A DNA stretch of 63,506 nucleotides from Chryseomicrobium aureum (GTDB taxonomy: Bacteria > Bacillota > Bacilli > Bacillales_A > Planococcaceae), in assembly GCF_016909155.1 (NCBI RefSeq), contig NZ_JAFBFG010000016.1, positions 1 through 63,506 on the forward strand, given 5' to 3'. Of the stretch, positions 29,728-40,246 are shown in pieces. Numbering within the stretch: position 1 is the first letter of the stretch; the number at the start of each line of letters is the position of its first letter. Below the pieces are notes generated by a model that ran no database searches, had not been told where the DNA came from, and saw only the letters and a list, made by a program, of their open reading frames with translations. Position numbers and translations under genes: made by a program.

Positions 29728-30603
29728 TTATTTTACGTCTCGATGTTTGATTACTGTTGGTGCTTCTTTTTTCAAATAGTCTCCGAAGTATTCGGCTAAC
29801 GTGACAGAACGGTGCTGGCCACCTGTGCAACCAAAAGCAATGACTAGCTGACTTTTTCCTTCACGCTTGTAATGCGGAATCATAAATTCAAATAGATCCG
29901 TCAACTTCTCAACGAGCTTTTTTGTTTCCGACCACTTCATGACGTAGCTGGATACTTCGTGATCACGCCCTGACATCGGACGCAGCTCTTCAATATAAAA
30001 TGGATTCGGTAAGAAACGCACATCGAACACTAAGTCCGCATCAATCGGCATTCCGTGTTTGAATCCGAAAGACATCACGTTGATGATGAACGGTGAGTGG
30101 GCTTCATTTGAAAATGTCCGCTCAATCTCAGCGCGCAATTCTTTTGGTTTCAAATTTGATGTATCAATGATGTGTTGAGCTCGACCCTTTAATTCTTCAA
30201 GCATCAACCGTTCTTTATTAATCCCTTCAAGAGGAAGACCCAATTTTGCAAGAGGATGTGATCGTCTTGATTCTTTGTAACGGCTTACCAGAGTTTGGTT
30301 ATCCGCCTCTAAAAATAAAATACGCGGGCTGATATTGCGGCTTTCCTGCAAATGGTTGAGTGTTTGCGAAATCGGACCAAACACTTCACCGCCACGAACA
30401 TCCATTACAAGTGCGATTTTAGTCAATTGTTTATCTGAATCCACAAGCAAATCTACAAATGTTGATAAAAGGTCTGGTGGTAAATTATCGATACAGTAAT
30501 ACCCCATATCTTCGAAGCTTTGAATCGCGACAGATTTCCCTGCCCCTGACATACCTGTGATGATGACGATATCTGTTGATGGTTGTGGTGTTTCTTCCAT
30601 CAT
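29728..30603 (-). CDS. rapZ: RapZ family nucleotide-binding protein (YvcJ)
   Basis: A 291-aa P-loop protein: Walker A GMSGAGKS at about 18-25, [10 protein letters not shown], the LVMDVRGG strand, and the C-terminal [10 protein letters not shown] block. In E. coli RapZ binds a small RNA controlling GlmS; in Bacillus YvcJ binds GTP and influences competence. The start overlaps the nudix gene by four bases. Downstream yvcK is linked in the same operon. Confidence 0.95.
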   Translation of the reverse strand: MMEETPQPSTDIVIITGMSGAGKSVAIQSFEDMGYYCIDNLPPDLLSTFVDLLVDSDKQLTKIALVMDVRGGEVFGPISQTLNHLQESRNISPRILFLEADNQTLVSRYKESRRSHPLAKLGLPLEGINKERLMLEELKGRAQHIIDTSNLKPKELRAEIERTFSNEAHSPFIINVMSFGFKHGMPIDADLVFDVRFLPNPFYIEELRPMSGRDHEVSSYVMKWSETKKLVEKLTDLFEFMIPHYKREGKSQLVIAFGCTGGQHRSVTLAEYFGDYLKKEAPTVIKHRDVK

Positions 30604-31076
30604 GACGGATGCACCTCCTGAGATGTTTGTAATCGATAATCCAGCAATTCAAAATCTTCTGTATAGGTGAATGTCCCGTATTGGATTCCTGGTTGCGTAG
30701 CAGCAAACACAAGATTCATCCGGTCACCTTCAGCCATTGGTAGCGTTTGAAGCGCTTCAACGGGATGCCATTCTAAAACACCTTCATGGTTTTCTTTATA
30801 CGGAACTCCATCCAAATCAAATGCGACAAGAGTCGATAAAAGCCATTCCGAGATGACGGTCTCTCCATCTTTGATCAACATGGTGTATAGACCTTTAATA
30901 TGAGGATTTACTGGCGTTGTACCGGTTTCTTCGGTAAATTCGCGAATGCCTGCTTCAAAAACAGACTCTCCATGATCCGTTTTTCCGCCCGGAGCGACAT
31001 ACCAGTTTCGTCGAGGTTTTTTTAATAGAAGTACTTTGCCATCTTTGATGACAAGTAGGTTTACAATACGCTGCAT
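30600..31076 (-). CDS. Nudix hydrolase (YvcI-like)
   Basis: A 158-aa hydrolase with a complete Nudix box, GKTDHGES...REFTEETG (about 33-55), preceded by [16 protein letters not shown]. It hydrolyses a nucleoside diphosphate linked to another group; the substrate cannot be read from the sequence. B. subtilis YvcI, in the same place between trxB and yvcJ, has been reported as an RNA 5'-triphosphate-acting type by some authors, which I treat as unsettled. First gene of the nudix-rapZ-yvcK-whiA-crh operon. Confidence 0.92.
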   Translation of the reverse strand: MQRIVNLLVIKDGKVLLLKKPRRNWYVAPGGKTDHGESVFEAGIREFTEETGTTPVNPHIKGLYTMLIKDGETVISEWLLSTLVAFDLDGVPYKENHEGVLEWHPVEALQTLPMAEGDRMNLVFAATQPGIQYGTFTYTEDFELLDYRLQTSQEVHPS

Positions 31077-31137
31077 CGGCTCTCTCCATCTTTTTCTATA
31101 CTATCTTATTAGTATACTATAATTTCGAATCTCTACA

Positions 31138-31190
31138 TAAAAAAAGAGGCTGCCCCCTCGACTTATAAAGCGAGGAAACAGCCTATCAAA
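31138..31190 (-). terminator. Terminator of trxB
   Basis: AGGCTG-TTTCCTCG pairs with CGAGG-GGGCAGCCT around a short loop and is followed by CTTTTTTT on the minus strand. Confidence 0.8.
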
Positions 31191-31278
31191 GAAAACCTAT
31201 ATAAAAAGGGGGTCAATTTATAGTTCTTAGTATACACGACTATTGTTGCATTCTGATTACAGCAGTATTAAGAAATGA

Positions 31279-32250
<972 letters not shown>

Positions 32251-32304
32251 CTATCCTTATCTCAATCTACTTGATTTGACAGTAGCATTCAACATTTCTG
32301 CCCA

Positions 32305-33825
32305 TTAAGCGTCGTAAAAAGGAAAGAATGCCATTAGCTCGTTCACATATTTGGTGAGCGTCGGTACAGACACCTCATAATGCTCGGCAAATTGCTTTTT
32401 CGTTGCGTCTTTCGAGCGAGAAGATGCATACATATAAGCTGTAGCTGCCGCCAATGCTTTTGTATTTTTAAACGTATAGCCCTGTTGCAACCCGCGTTCC
32501 ATCATAACGAACCACATTTCATACATGTAGGCATGTTGATAGGTCAACGGACTGTGGTGCTGATAAAACAAGTCTGCTACTTTCATCGCTTGGACAAAGG
32601 ATTTTTCAGCAGGAACTTTCATCGAGAATTCATGATTCAGCGAATAGCCAACGATTAATTTTTCGAATGCCGAGAGCTTCGTTACATCAATCAGTTTTGG
32701 ATGCGCCACAATCGTATGCAGATGCACAGATTTCCCCATTAAATAAAGGGCGACGGCTCGAGAAGGAGCAGAGTCACTTTGTAATTTTTCGATTAAAAAG
32801 TCATATTCATTTTCTACCCCAGAAGGGTCTTCTTCTTCCTGCACCTTCCATGGCTCAAAACCTTCTTTTGTTGGATCCAGTCGAATCAATTCTAACCACG
32901 CTTGATGCGCGCGGTCTTTGCGCCCTGAAAAATACGCAGAATGAGCGAGCCAAAAGTAAAAGCTCGGGTCTTCACCAAACCCAATCTTCTGGAGCTGGCG
33001 TAAAATGCGATAGCCTTCTTCATGTTTCCCAAGAAGCGCAAATGTCGCCCCTAGTTTGAACCGCTGGTCGATTGCAATCGGCTTAATCTTTTCGAGAACA
33101 GCAAGCACTTCTTTTAATTCTTTATACGATTGTTTGTAGTGGGCAAGAACGGCTAAATTACAAAGTGCGTGCAAGTTTCCTTGATCGACTCGCAATACTT
33201 CGTGGAGTAGTGCTGTTGCTTGTTCTTCTTCACCGATATAGAAATACGCAAGCGCTAAGTTATTAAACGCCGGCCAGAACGTATCATTTTCAGCGACAAT
33301 TGTTTCAAGTAGCGCAACGGCTTCTTCAAACCGACCACGCTCCATCATCTTACGCGCTTTTTCTTGCAAGAAGACCACGTCGGAAGAAGGGCCATCTTCT
33401 GATAAATCCATCCCACCTTCGACTTCCGTGAAATCCAAAATCTCAAGGGCTTCTTCTAAGTAGACTCCGTCGTCTTCCATTTGAATATAGTTGGTTGCGT
33501 AGCGGTTCGCTTCTGCAAACATGCCAAGATGCGCATGGATTTCAGCTAAAAAGAACACGATATCGGAATCGTTCGGGTCTAAGGTATGCGCTGTATAGAG
33601 ATAGTCCTGTGCTTCATCGAAACTTTCAGCCTCCATGAGTAAGATGCCATACTGCATCAAAATCATCGGGTCTTCTGGACTTAACTCTACTGCGCGCTTC
33701 AAATATTTTTGAGCCTTTGCAAATTGTTCCTTCTTCAATTCACCAAGCGCTTTTTGATAGTAATATTCACCTGTCGGGATAAAACTGACAACATTTTCTG
33801 GTTGTGATTTACGTGATTTTTTCAA
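32305..33825 (-). CDS. Tetratricopeptide repeat protein (YvcD-like)
   Basis: A 506-aa soluble protein. TPR units are visible at about 18-120 (YYQKALGELKKEQFAKAQKY, LMQYGILLMEAESFDEAQDY, VFFLAEIHAHLGMFAEANRY) and 155-300 (FEEAVALLETIV, FNNLALAYFYIGEEEQATALL). An acidic stretch lies between them. The C-terminal 60 residues (KKQFAEHYEVSVPTLTKYVNEL) resemble a helix-turn-helix. It sits between trxB and the his operon, as in other Bacillales; its function is unknown, likely a protein scaffold. Confidence 0.88.
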   Translation of the reverse strand: MKKSRKSQPENVVSFIPTGEYYYQKALGELKKEQFAKAQKYLKRAVELSPEDPMILMQYGILLMEAESFDEAQDYLYTAHTLDPNDSDIVFFLAEIHAHLGMFAEANRYATNYIQMEDDGVYLEEALEILDFTEVEGGMDLSEDGPSSDVVFLQEKARKMMERGRFEEAVALLETIVAENDTFWPAFNNLALAYFYIGEEEQATALLHEVLRVDQGNLHALCNLAVLAHYKQSYKELKEVLAVLEKIKPIAIDQRFKLGATFALLGKHEEGYRILRQLQKIGFGEDPSFYFWLAHSAYFSGRKDRAHQAWLELIRLDPTKEGFEPWKVQEEEDPSGVENEYDFLIEKLQSDSAPSRAVALYLMGKSVHLHTIVAHPKLIDVTKLSAFEKLIVGYSLNHEFSMKVPAEKSFVQAMKVADLFYQHHSPLTYQHAYMYEMWFVMMERGLQQGYTFKNTKALAAATAYMYASSRSKDATKKQFAEHYEVSVPTLTKYVNELMAFFPFYDA

Positions 33826-33852
33826 GAGTGTCCTCCAAGGTTTTCATCATGA

Positions 33853-33881
33853 AAGAACAGGAACGCGGCAATCACGTTCCT
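33853..33881. terminator. Hairpin after the his operon
   Basis: AACAGGAACG and CGTTCCTGTT form a perfect 10-bp stem in the gap between hisI and the TPR gene. The T-run on the minus strand is short, so termination strength is uncertain. Confidence 0.5.
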
Positions 33882-33939
33882 GTTACGTTTATTCTTCAGT
33901 ATAGCATAATGTGGAAAGTTTTTCGCACTCTTGATTTCA

Positions 33940-34548
33940 CTACTTCGCAGCACGCTGTTCAAGGATTTTCAACACTTCATCAAATGGTACATGCTGGTTT
34001 TGTAGCATGACAAGTAAGTGATAGATCAGGTCAGCAGCTTCCATAGAAAGTTCTTCTGCATCATTGTTTTTTGCAGCGATGACTACTTCTGTCGCTTCTT
34101 CTCCAATTTTCTTCCCAATCTTGTCGACGCCTTTTTCAAACAGATAGGTCGTGTAGGCGCCTTCTGGTCGAGATGCGTAGCGATCTTTGATGACTTCTTC
34201 CAGTGCAGCAATCGCTTGGACAGAAGGACCAGCGTCACCTTCAAGTACCGGTTCAAAGAAGCAGCTGTCTGCACCGGTATGACACGCTGGACCATTTGGA
34301 AGTACGGCTACAACAAGAGCGTCTTGATCACAATCTGCTGAGATAGAGACGACGCGCTGTGTGTTTCCAGAGGTAGCTCCTTTGTGCCACAGCTCTTGGC
34401 GGCTTCTGCTGTAGAGCCATGTCTCTTTTGTCTCTAGGGTTTTGTTGTACGATTCCTCGTTCATGTACGCAAGGGTCAGTACTTCTTTTGTTTTTGCATG
34501 TTGGAGGACAACTGGAATCAGTCCATTTTCGTCAAATCGAAGGTTCAT
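33940..34548 (-). CDS. hisI: Bifunctional phosphoribosyl-AMP cyclohydrolase / phosphoribosyl-ATP pyrophosphatase
   Basis: A 202-aa fusion (HisIE) for histidine steps 2 and 3. The N-terminal cyclohydrolase covers 1-110 (LPVVLQ-type [20 protein letters not shown], metal ligands in [11 protein letters not shown] and [11 protein letters not shown]). The C-terminal pyrophosphatase covers 112-202 ([43 protein letters not shown]). Its ATG overlaps the hisA stop by four bases (ATGA). No hisF lies between them, which is unusual. Confidence 0.96.
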   Translation of the reverse strand: MNLRFDENGLIPVVLQHAKTKEVLTLAYMNEESYNKTLETKETWLYSRSRQELWHKGATSGNTQRVVSISADCDQDALVVAVLPNGPACHTGADSCFFEPVLEGDAGPSVQAIAALEEVIKDRYASRPEGAYTTYLFEKGVDKIGKKIGEEATEVVIAAKNNDAEELSMEAADLIYHLLVMLQNQHVPFDEVLKILEQRAAK

Positions 34549-35276
34549 TGTACCACTTCCTTTGCTTGTGCAACTGTGAATCGTCCACTGTAAATTGCTT
34601 TTCCGACAATGACGCCTGCAATCGTCGACTCTTTTGCCGCTGCTTTCACAGAACGAATATCATCGAGTGAACTAATGCCACCTGACACGATGACGTTCAA
34701 TCCTGTCTCTTTAGCGAGTGTTTTGGTCGCTTCTAAATTAGGTCCTGCGAGTGTACCGTCCATCGCAATATCAGTGAAGACGATATGTTTTGCTCCCGCT
34801 TTTGCAAATCGGTTCCCCACTTCCACAGCTGTCAGTTCAGATGTCTCTAGCCAACCGTGAGTTGCGACGAAACCATCTTTAGCATCGAGCCCAAGCACGA
34901 TACGGTCACCACCAAATTTCGAAAGCATCTCTTCGACAAGTTCAGGCTCTTTCACTGCAAGGCTTCCGATGATTACGCGGTCAATGCCCTTGTCTAAATA
35001 GAATGCCGCATCTTCAAGAGATCGAATCCCTCCACCGATTTGAACAGAAATCCCAAGCTCTTGTTTGATTTTCACAACTTCATCTGCATGAGGTTTTGTG
35101 CCGTCTTTTGCTCCGTCAAGATCCACTAAGTGAATCCAATCAGCACCTTGCTCTACAAATGATTTCGCCATTTCAAACGGAGAGTCTCCGTATATGGTCT
35201 GTTGATCATAATCGCCTTGGTAAAGACGCACACATTTGCCATCTTTCATGTCGATAGCCGGATATAGTTGAACCAT
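34545..35276 (-). CDS. hisA: ProFAR isomerase HisA
   Basis: A 243-aa TIM barrel that opens the ribose of ProFAR in histidine synthesis. [17 protein letters not shown] at the start contains the catalytic Asp, and [14 protein letters not shown] the second; GGGIRS and VSGGISS grip the two phosphates. Clearly HisA, not its relative HisF (whose start would read like IIPCLDV). It starts with ATG behind AAGGAGGAAG only 14 bases after hisB, so the space normally holding hisH is absent. Confidence 0.96.
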   Translation of the reverse strand: MVQLYPAIDMKDGKCVRLYQGDYDQQTIYGDSPFEMAKSFVEQGADWIHLVDLDGAKDGTKPHADEVVKIKQELGISVQIGGGIRSLEDAAFYLDKGIDRVIIGSLAVKEPELVEEMLSKFGGDRIVLGLDAKDGFVATHGWLETSELTAVEVGNRFAKAGAKHIVFTDIAMDGTLAGPNLEATKTLAKETGLNVIVSGGISSLDDIRSVKAAAKESTIAGVIVGKAIYSGRFTVAQAKEVVQ

Positions 35277-35290
35277 TGTTGACTTCCTCC

Positions 35291-35884
35291 TTACGATAGA
35301 GAGCCCTTTGTAGAAGGAACTCCTGTTACACGTGGATCGATTTGTGTCGCTTCATCTAACGCTCGTGCCAATCCTTTGAAAATCGCTTCAATCATGTGGT
35401 GCGTATTGTGTCCGTAATGCACGATGACATGGACGTTCATTCGTGATTCCAACGCAAACTTCCATAAGAATTCATGCACGAGCTCGACGTCGAACGTGCC
35501 GACTTTTTCTTTCGGGAACTCTGCTCGGAACTCTAAGTGAGGGCGGTTCGACACATCAACCACCACTTGCGCTAAAGCGTCATCCATCGGGATAAAGGCA
35601 CTGCCGTAGCGCTTGATTCCTTTTTTATCACCCAGTGCTTCTAGAATGACTTGCCCGAGTACGATTCCGACATCTTCTGTCGTGTGGTGATCATCGATAT
35701 GCGTATCACCTTTCGCAGTAATTTTCCCATCAAACAACCCATGGCGAACAAACAGGTCGAGCATATGATCTAAAAAGCCAACACCCGTATCAATTGTCGA
35801 TTGTCCTGTCCCATCGATTGCTAGTTCTACGTTTACATACGTCTCGCTCGTCTTTCGCTCTTTTTGTGCTTTACGTGTCGTCAT
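35291..35884 (-). CDS. hisB: Imidazoleglycerol-phosphate dehydratase
   Basis: A 197-aa Mn-dependent dehydratase. Histidine-rich metal sites are present: FLDHMLDLFVRHG, GDTHIDDHHTTEDVGI, and HVIVHYGHNTHHMIEAIFK. I set the start at the ATG at 35884, two bases after the hisD stop, because TGGAGGAC inside the hisD end is its ribosome site; the longer in-frame extension runs into hisD. It is the single-function form without the phosphatase domain. Confidence 0.96.
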   Translation of the reverse strand: MTTRKAQKERKTSETYVNVELAIDGTGQSTIDTGVGFLDHMLDLFVRHGLFDGKITAKGDTHIDDHHTTEDVGIVLGQVILEALGDKKGIKRYGSAFIPMDDALAQVVVDVSNRPHLEFRAEFPKEKVGTFDVELVHEFLWKFALESRMNVHVIVHYGHNTHHMIEAIFKGLARALDEATQIDPRVTGVPSTKGSLS

Positions 35885-35885
35885 G

Positions 35886-37163
35886 TTAGTTGTCCTCCAG
35901 GTCTCTTCGTATTTCAACAGCGCGCGCATGTCCCTCTAACTGTTCCATGCGAGCTAAACGGGCTACTTTTGGGTAGTTTTCTTGCCATAGCTCTTTTGAA
36001 TAATAAATAACACTCATCTTTTTTTGGAAATCTTCTACACTTAGGCCACTTGAAAAACGAGCTGTGCTGTTTGTCGGAAGCACGTGATTCGTCCCTGCAA
36101 AATAATCCCCAATCGGTTCAGATGAATAGCGACCGATGAAAATGGCTCCGGCATGTCGAATCTGCTTGCTCACTTCTTCAGCGTCACGTGTCATGATTTC
36201 TAAATGTTCCGGTGCTAGTTGATTCACTGCAGCAATGGCTTGATCCATCGACTCGACAACATAGCTCGTTCCATACGCTTCAATCGAAGCCCTAGCGATT
36301 TCTTCACGCGGAAGTGTTTGAAGTTGGCGTTCAACTTCTACTGCTACTTCGTCTGCTAGTTTGTCACTTGTTGTGATGAGAATTGAGCATGCTAACCGGT
36401 CGTGTTCCGCTTGAGCGAGAAGGTCCGCTGCGACATCTGCTGCAAACGCTGTCTCATCTGCGAGCAGGGCCACTTCACTCGGACCTGCGATACTGTCGAT
36501 GGACACAGTGCCGAACACTTCACGTTTTGCGAGCGCTACGAAGCGGTTCCCAGGCCCTGTGATCTTGTCGACTTTCGGAATCGATTCCGTTCCGTATGCT
36601 AAAGCTGCAATGGCTTGTGCGCCACCGACTTTGTAGATTTCATCGACACCTGCAATAGCCGCTGCCACAAGCACTCCAGTAGGAATTGTTCCGTCTGCAG
36701 AAGGTGGTGTCGTGATAACAAGCTTTTTGACGCCTGCGACTTTCGCTGGAATTGCGTTCATTAGAACAGAAGACGGATAAGCCGCTGTTCCACCTGGTAC
36801 GTATAGCCCCGCTGCGTCCATTGGCAAGAAGCGGTAGGCAAGATAGCTCTCCGCATCTAATGGATGTACGATATCTTCACGTAATTGAAGCTCATGGAAT
36901 CGACGGATATTGTCTGCTGCTTCTTCAAGGTCTTGCTTGAGTTGTGGGTCAATCTCCGCAAGTGCTTGTTGAATTTCCTCTTGAGTAACGCGTAATGTGT
37001 TGAGTTTTGCTTTGTCCCATTTTAATGTGAACTCGAAAAGCGCTTTATCACCAGACAGTTTGACTTGTTCAATGATGTCTTGCACGATTTGGCGGTCTGC
37101 TTCTGACCCTTGATCAACTGAGCGCTGAATAGAAACCTCTTGAGACCAGTTTACTTTTTTCAT
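35886..37163 (-). CDS. hisD: Histidinol dehydrogenase
   Basis: A 425-aa zinc enzyme oxidising histidinol to histidine in two NAD-dependent steps. [26 protein letters not shown] (in part), the [13 protein letters not shown] block, the zinc/catalytic AQAEHDRLA (about 250) and ELAPEHLEI (QLAPEHLEI here), and TNHVLPT are present. The ATG overlaps hisG by four bases. Normal length. Confidence 0.97.
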   Translation of the reverse strand: MKKVNWSQEVSIQRSVDQGSEADRQIVQDIIEQVKLSGDKALFEFTLKWDKAKLNTLRVTQEEIQQALAEIDPQLKQDLEEAADNIRRFHELQLREDIVHPLDAESYLAYRFLPMDAAGLYVPGGTAAYPSSVLMNAIPAKVAGVKKLVITTPPSADGTIPTGVLVAAAIAGVDEIYKVGGAQAIAALAYGTESIPKVDKITGPGNRFVALAKREVFGTVSIDSIAGPSEVALLADETAFAADVAADLLAQAEHDRLACSILITTSDKLADEVAVEVERQLQTLPREEIARASIEAYGTSYVVESMDQAIAAVNQLAPEHLEIMTRDAEEVSKQIRHAGAIFIGRYSSEPIGDYFAGTNHVLPTNSTARFSSGLSVEDFQKKMSVIYYSKELWQENYPKVARLARMEQLEGHARAVEIRRDLEDN

Positions 37164-37795
37164 TCCACTTCCGCCTCCACTGCTTCTCGAAGTCGTTTCG
37201 CCATTTCTCGAATACGCTGTTGTTTGATGCGGTAGCTGACCGGATTTGCAATGAGTCGAGATGTGATATCGACAATTTTTTCATATTCTACAAGTCCGTT
37301 TTCTTTTAATGTTCGCCCTGTCGATACGATATCGACAATGCGATCTGCAAGTCCAATCATCGGCGCAAGCTCAATCGATCCATTCAGTTCAATGATTTCG
37401 ACTTGCTCTCCTTTTTCTTTGTAAAACGAAGTCGCAATCGACGGATATTTCGTTGCAACACGTGGTGCCACATCATTCATCTTCGTATCTGGAAGGCCTG
37501 CTGTTGCCATGTAACAGTAGCTGATTTTTAAGTCTACAAGCTCCATGACACTGCGTTGTTGCTCAAGGAGCACATCTTTTCCTGCCACCCCAAGGTCTGC
37601 AACACCGTGTTCTACATAGACGGGAACGTCCATCGGTTTCGCTAAAATAAACCGTAGTTTTTCTTCCGGCACTTCCACAATCAGTTTACGGGAGTCTTCC
37701 ATCTCTTCAGGAAGTTGATAGCCCGCTGCTGCAAGAAGTTCCAGTGCCTCTTCAAATATACGGCCTTTTGGCATCGCAATTGTTAAAAAGTCCAT
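37160..37795 (-). CDS. hisG: ATP phosphoribosyltransferase, short form
   Basis: A 211-aa catalytic subunit for the first step of histidine synthesis. The short form lacks the regulatory C-terminal domain and needs HisZ, encoded just upstream. Motifs: [12 protein letters not shown] at the start, [21 protein letters not shown], and the PRPP loop [18 protein letters not shown]. The ATG shares one base with the hisZ stop. Probably feedback inhibited by histidine through HisZ. Confidence 0.97.
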   Translation of the reverse strand: MDFLTIAMPKGRIFEEALELLAAAGYQLPEEMEDSRKLIVEVPEEKLRFILAKPMDVPVYVEHGVADLGVAGKDVLLEQQRSVMELVDLKISYCYMATAGLPDTKMNDVAPRVATKYPSIATSFYKEKGEQVEIIELNGSIELAPMIGLADRIVDIVSTGRTLKENGLVEYEKIVDITSRLIANPVSYRIKQQRIREMAKRLREAVEAEVE

Positions 37796-38952
37796 TACAG
37801 TTCACCTTCTGTCAAATCCGTCACTTGATCAAAGTTCTTCTCAAAACTCTCTGTGTCTTGGACGGCTTGTTTTAATTGAATCGTTACAAATTCTCCTTGT
37901 TGCTTATACTCTGCAGCCAGGTCGAGCGCTTTTGCGTACATGCTTTGAGTCGTATACAGTAAGCGACGAGTTACGGGTTCAGTTGACGTTGGCAAGATTT
38001 CAAGAAGGTGGTCGATACGAATACTAAATCCAGTCGCACCCACTTCTGTTCCAAATTGCTTCAATAAATCATCATAGCGTCCACCATTTCCTAACGGGAA
38101 GCCACTGCCTGCACCGTACACCTCAAAAACCATTCCTGTGTAGTAGTGCATGTGACTGACGACTAACGGATCTACCTGAAACACATTTTTTAATTCCGGT
38201 AGTGTTTCAATCGTTTCGATGACCGATACGAATTGTTTCGTCTCATCTGTCGCAAGTTCAGGGAAGGCTTGGAGTAGGTCTTTTAAAGAAGTACCCCCGA
38301 TCGCCTCTTGGAAAAACGCATAAAATGGATTTGACTGTTTATAATCTGCAGCCCAGCGGTCGATGCTGACAAAGTTCTTTTCCACTAAAAATTCTCGAAC
38401 ACGCTGTTGCTCTTCAGCTGATGGAATCAATGTCTCAAGTGCTTGATTGATGAGCCCAGCATGGCCAATCGTAATGGTGAAGTCTTCAAGGCCCAGTTCA
38501 CGCAGTAACCCTGCGGCTAGCCGCAAGATCTCGCTGTCCGCGAGTGCCGATGTATCCCCTAAAAGCTCAAGTCCTAATTGTTCAAATTCGGCTGGACGTC
38601 CGCCCTCTCGTTGTTGCGCACGGAACACTGTCGAATTGTAAGCGAGTCGCAATGGGTTTTTTTCTTTCAACAGTTTCGCAGCTGCTACTCGTGCGATTGG
38701 TGTTGTGAGGTCTGGTCGAAGAACGAGCATCTCCCCTTGGTTATCTACGAGTTTAAAAAGGGCTGCTTCATCGAGAGCACTGATTTTCCCGATAGTTTCG
38801 AAGTATTCCAGTGACGGCGTTTGAATAAACTCATAGCCGTTTTTGGTTATATAGGACATCGCTCTTGTGCGAAGGGTTTGGTGGTGTGTGTAGAGTTTTG
38901 GAAGTGTGTCCCGCATGCCAAGCGGTTTTTCGAACGGTTGTATGATTGACAT
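37795..38952 (-). CDS. hisZ: ATP phosphoribosyltransferase regulatory subunit HisZ
   Basis: A 385-aa histidyl-tRNA-synthetase-like protein that pairs with short HisG. Class II synthetase traits: motif 2-like [23 protein letters not shown] and motif 3-like [14 protein letters not shown]; catalytic HisA-type histidine motifs for tRNA charging are absent, as expected. First gene of the operon hisZ-G-D-B-A-I. A good promoter lies about 65 bases upstream. No T-box leader is visible. Confidence 0.94.
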   Translation of the reverse strand: MSIIQPFEKPLGMRDTLPKLYTHHQTLRTRAMSYITKNGYEFIQTPSLEYFETIGKISALDEAALFKLVDNQGEMLVLRPDLTTPIARVAAAKLLKEKNPLRLAYNSTVFRAQQREGGRPAEFEQLGLELLGDTSALADSEILRLAAGLLRELGLEDFTITIGHAGLINQALETLIPSAEEQQRVREFLVEKNFVSIDRWAADYKQSNPFYAFFQEAIGGTSLKDLLQAFPELATDETKQFVSVIETIETLPELKNVFQVDPLVVSHMHYYTGMVFEVYGAGSGFPLGNGGRYDDLLKQFGTEVGATGFSIRIDHLLEILPTSTEPVTRRLLYTTQSMYAKALDLAAEYKQQGEFVTIQLKQAVQDTESFEKNFDQVTDLTEGEL

Positions 38953-39015
38953 CTAGATCGCCTCACTTTAAACACTTTAGTATGCTAGAGTAGTAGAGAA
39001 ATGAATTATTTATTT

Positions 39016-39044
39016 AGTGTACGGTATGCTATAGTATTCGTCAA
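39016..39044 (-). promoter_or_regulatory. Promoter of the his operon
   Basis: TTGACG (39039-39044) and TACACT (39016-39021) on the minus strand, 17 bases apart. Confidence 0.75.
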
Positions 39045-39068
39045 CTGTTGGGGCTTTTCCTTTATCTA

Positions 39069-39195
39069 TTAGATGTGGAGAACGCCACTCTAGAAACTCC
39101 GAGGAAATTAGACGTACCCATGAAGGCGTTTTTCAGCCTTTGTGGGTGCGGCTGATTCCGGAGCGTGTTTCTGGCGTTCGCAACTCGATTCCAAT
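39069..39195 (+). repeat. ATGTGGAGA repeat (family 4b), copy 1
   Basis: Same ends as family 4a (TTAGATGTGGAG...CAACTCGATTCCA) but a different core: CTAGAAACTCCG pairs with CGGAGCGTGTTTCTGG, and GTACCCATGAAGGC with GCCTTTGTGGGTGC. An inverted copy lies at 59021-59159. Confidence 0.85.
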
Positions 39196-39237
39196 TAGAT
39201 GTGGAGCAGACTGTTCAGAAATTGTGCAATTTTAGAC

Positions 39238-39359
39238 GTTGAGTTCCATTACGGGGTTGCTTTCCGTGGGCGCTGCGTGAGCTTCCTCGTCGCAGGCTCC
39301 TGCGGGATCTCACGACAGACTTTGATCCCACTGGAGTCAACCCCTTCATTCCACTCAAC
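39238..39359 (+). repeat. Bacillales GC-rich hairpin repeat (family 3), copy 3
   Basis: GTTGAGT...ACTCAAC ends and GGGGTTG/CAACCCC stem, which covaries with GGGGCTG/CAGCCCC of copies 1 and 2. Preceded by the ATGTGGAGCAGACTGTTCAG head at 39199. Confidence 0.85.
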
Positions 39360-39503
39360 TTTAGTTTTAGATATGGAGAACGCTGCTCTAGAAAATTCTG
39401 ATACATCGTGAGATACGCGTTGACAGAAACCCAATAAAATAGGGGTACTCAATTGCCTGTTTATGTTTCATTGAATTTACAATGGTTGACTGTTTAGTGG
39501 CAA

Positions 39504-39651
39504 CAAATCCTGGAAGCCAGGTCGTCATTTCCCGGGCCATCAGGGTTTTCCCGAGACCCGGCAACGAAGATGAAAGTGCTCTTCTTTCATCTTACGTGGG
39601 GAGGCTCGGGGAAATCCTCCCAGGAAATGACGACCTGGGTGGAAGGATTTC
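39504..39651 (+). repeat. Long-hairpin repeat (family 2), copy 3
   Basis: Outer stem CCAGGTCGTCATTTCC pairs perfectly with GGAAATGACGACCTGG. Middle stem is GGGTTTTCCCGAG/CTCGGGGAAATCC; inner stem GATGAAAG/CTTTCATC. Confidence 0.9.
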
Positions 39652-39671
39652 TTGGTATAATTCGGTAAATT

Positions 39672-39717
39672 GTGACAGGCACCATATGGGAGTGGTTTCC
39701 AAATGGTGACAGGCACC
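39672..39717 (+). repeat. Two direct GTGACAGGCACC units
   Basis: Two same-orientation copies separated by ATATGGGAGTGGTTTCCAAATG; related to the unit cluster at 26882. Confidence 0.7.
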
Positions 39718-39736
39718 CACAAAAAAGTATAAAAGA

Positions 39737-39766
39737 AAACCCGGCCCACTCTTGGACCAGGTTGAG
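39737..39766 (-). terminator. Terminator of the yvoF-lgt-hprK operon
   Basis: AACC-GGTCC and GGGCC-GGTT pair around AAGAGT on the minus strand, followed by TTCTTTT, directly after the acyltransferase stop. Confidence 0.65.
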
Positions 39767-40246
39767 TTAGTTGCGTATGATTTGCATTGGGTTTCCACCG
39801 ACGAACGCTCCAGCAGGAACATCTTTGTGGACCAAAGTTGCCGCTGAGACTGTGGCACCGTCCCCGATTGTGACACCAGGTAGGATGGTCGTATTTGCGC
39901 CAATTAAGACATTGTCACCAATGATGACATCTCCGAGACGGTATTCATCAATCAAATATTCATGGGCAAGAATGGTTGTGTTGTAGCCGATTATTGAGTT
40001 CCGTCCGACTTTAATTTTCTCTGGGAACATGACGTCGACCATGACCATCAGGGCAAAAGCTGACTGTTCCCCAACTTCCATCTTCAAAAATGTCCGGTAG
40101 AGCCAATTCTTCAACTTCAGTGAAGGCGAATAGCGCGTCATTTGAATGACAATGAAGTTTTTCATGACTTTAGTTAAAGGAACCGTTTTGTAAATCTGCC
40201 AAAGCGAGTTACTTTCAGTTACAGGGTAACGCGTAGTGTTTCTCAT
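39767..40246 (-). CDS. Hexapeptide-repeat acyltransferase (YvoF-like)
   Basis: A 159-aa left-handed beta-helix protein. Imperfect hexapeptide repeats run through about 75-150 (RNSIIGYNTTI, IGDNVLIGANTTILPGVTIGDGATVSAATLVHKDVPAGAFVGGNPMQI in part), typical of O-acetyl- or acyl-CoA-dependent transferases. The N-terminal 60 residues are basic and aromatic and may touch the membrane. The acceptor is unknown. ATG overlaps the ppaX stop by four bases. Last gene of the hprK-lgt-yvoD-ppaX-yvoF operon, as in B. subtilis. Confidence 0.88.
   Translation of the reverse strand: MRNTTRYPVTESNSLWQIYKTVPLTKVMKNFIVIQMTRYSPSLKLKNWLYRTFLKMEVGEQSAFALMVMVDVMFPEKIKVGRNSIIGYNTTILAHEYLIDEYRLGDVIIGDNVLIGANTTILPGVTIGDGATVSAATLVHKDVPAGAFVGGNPMQIIRN

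Noticed and set aside
34545-35276. Possibility that this gene is hisF rather than hisA
   Set aside because: The start [14 protein letters not shown] and [10 protein letters not shown] are HisA features; HisF would begin like IIPCLDV.
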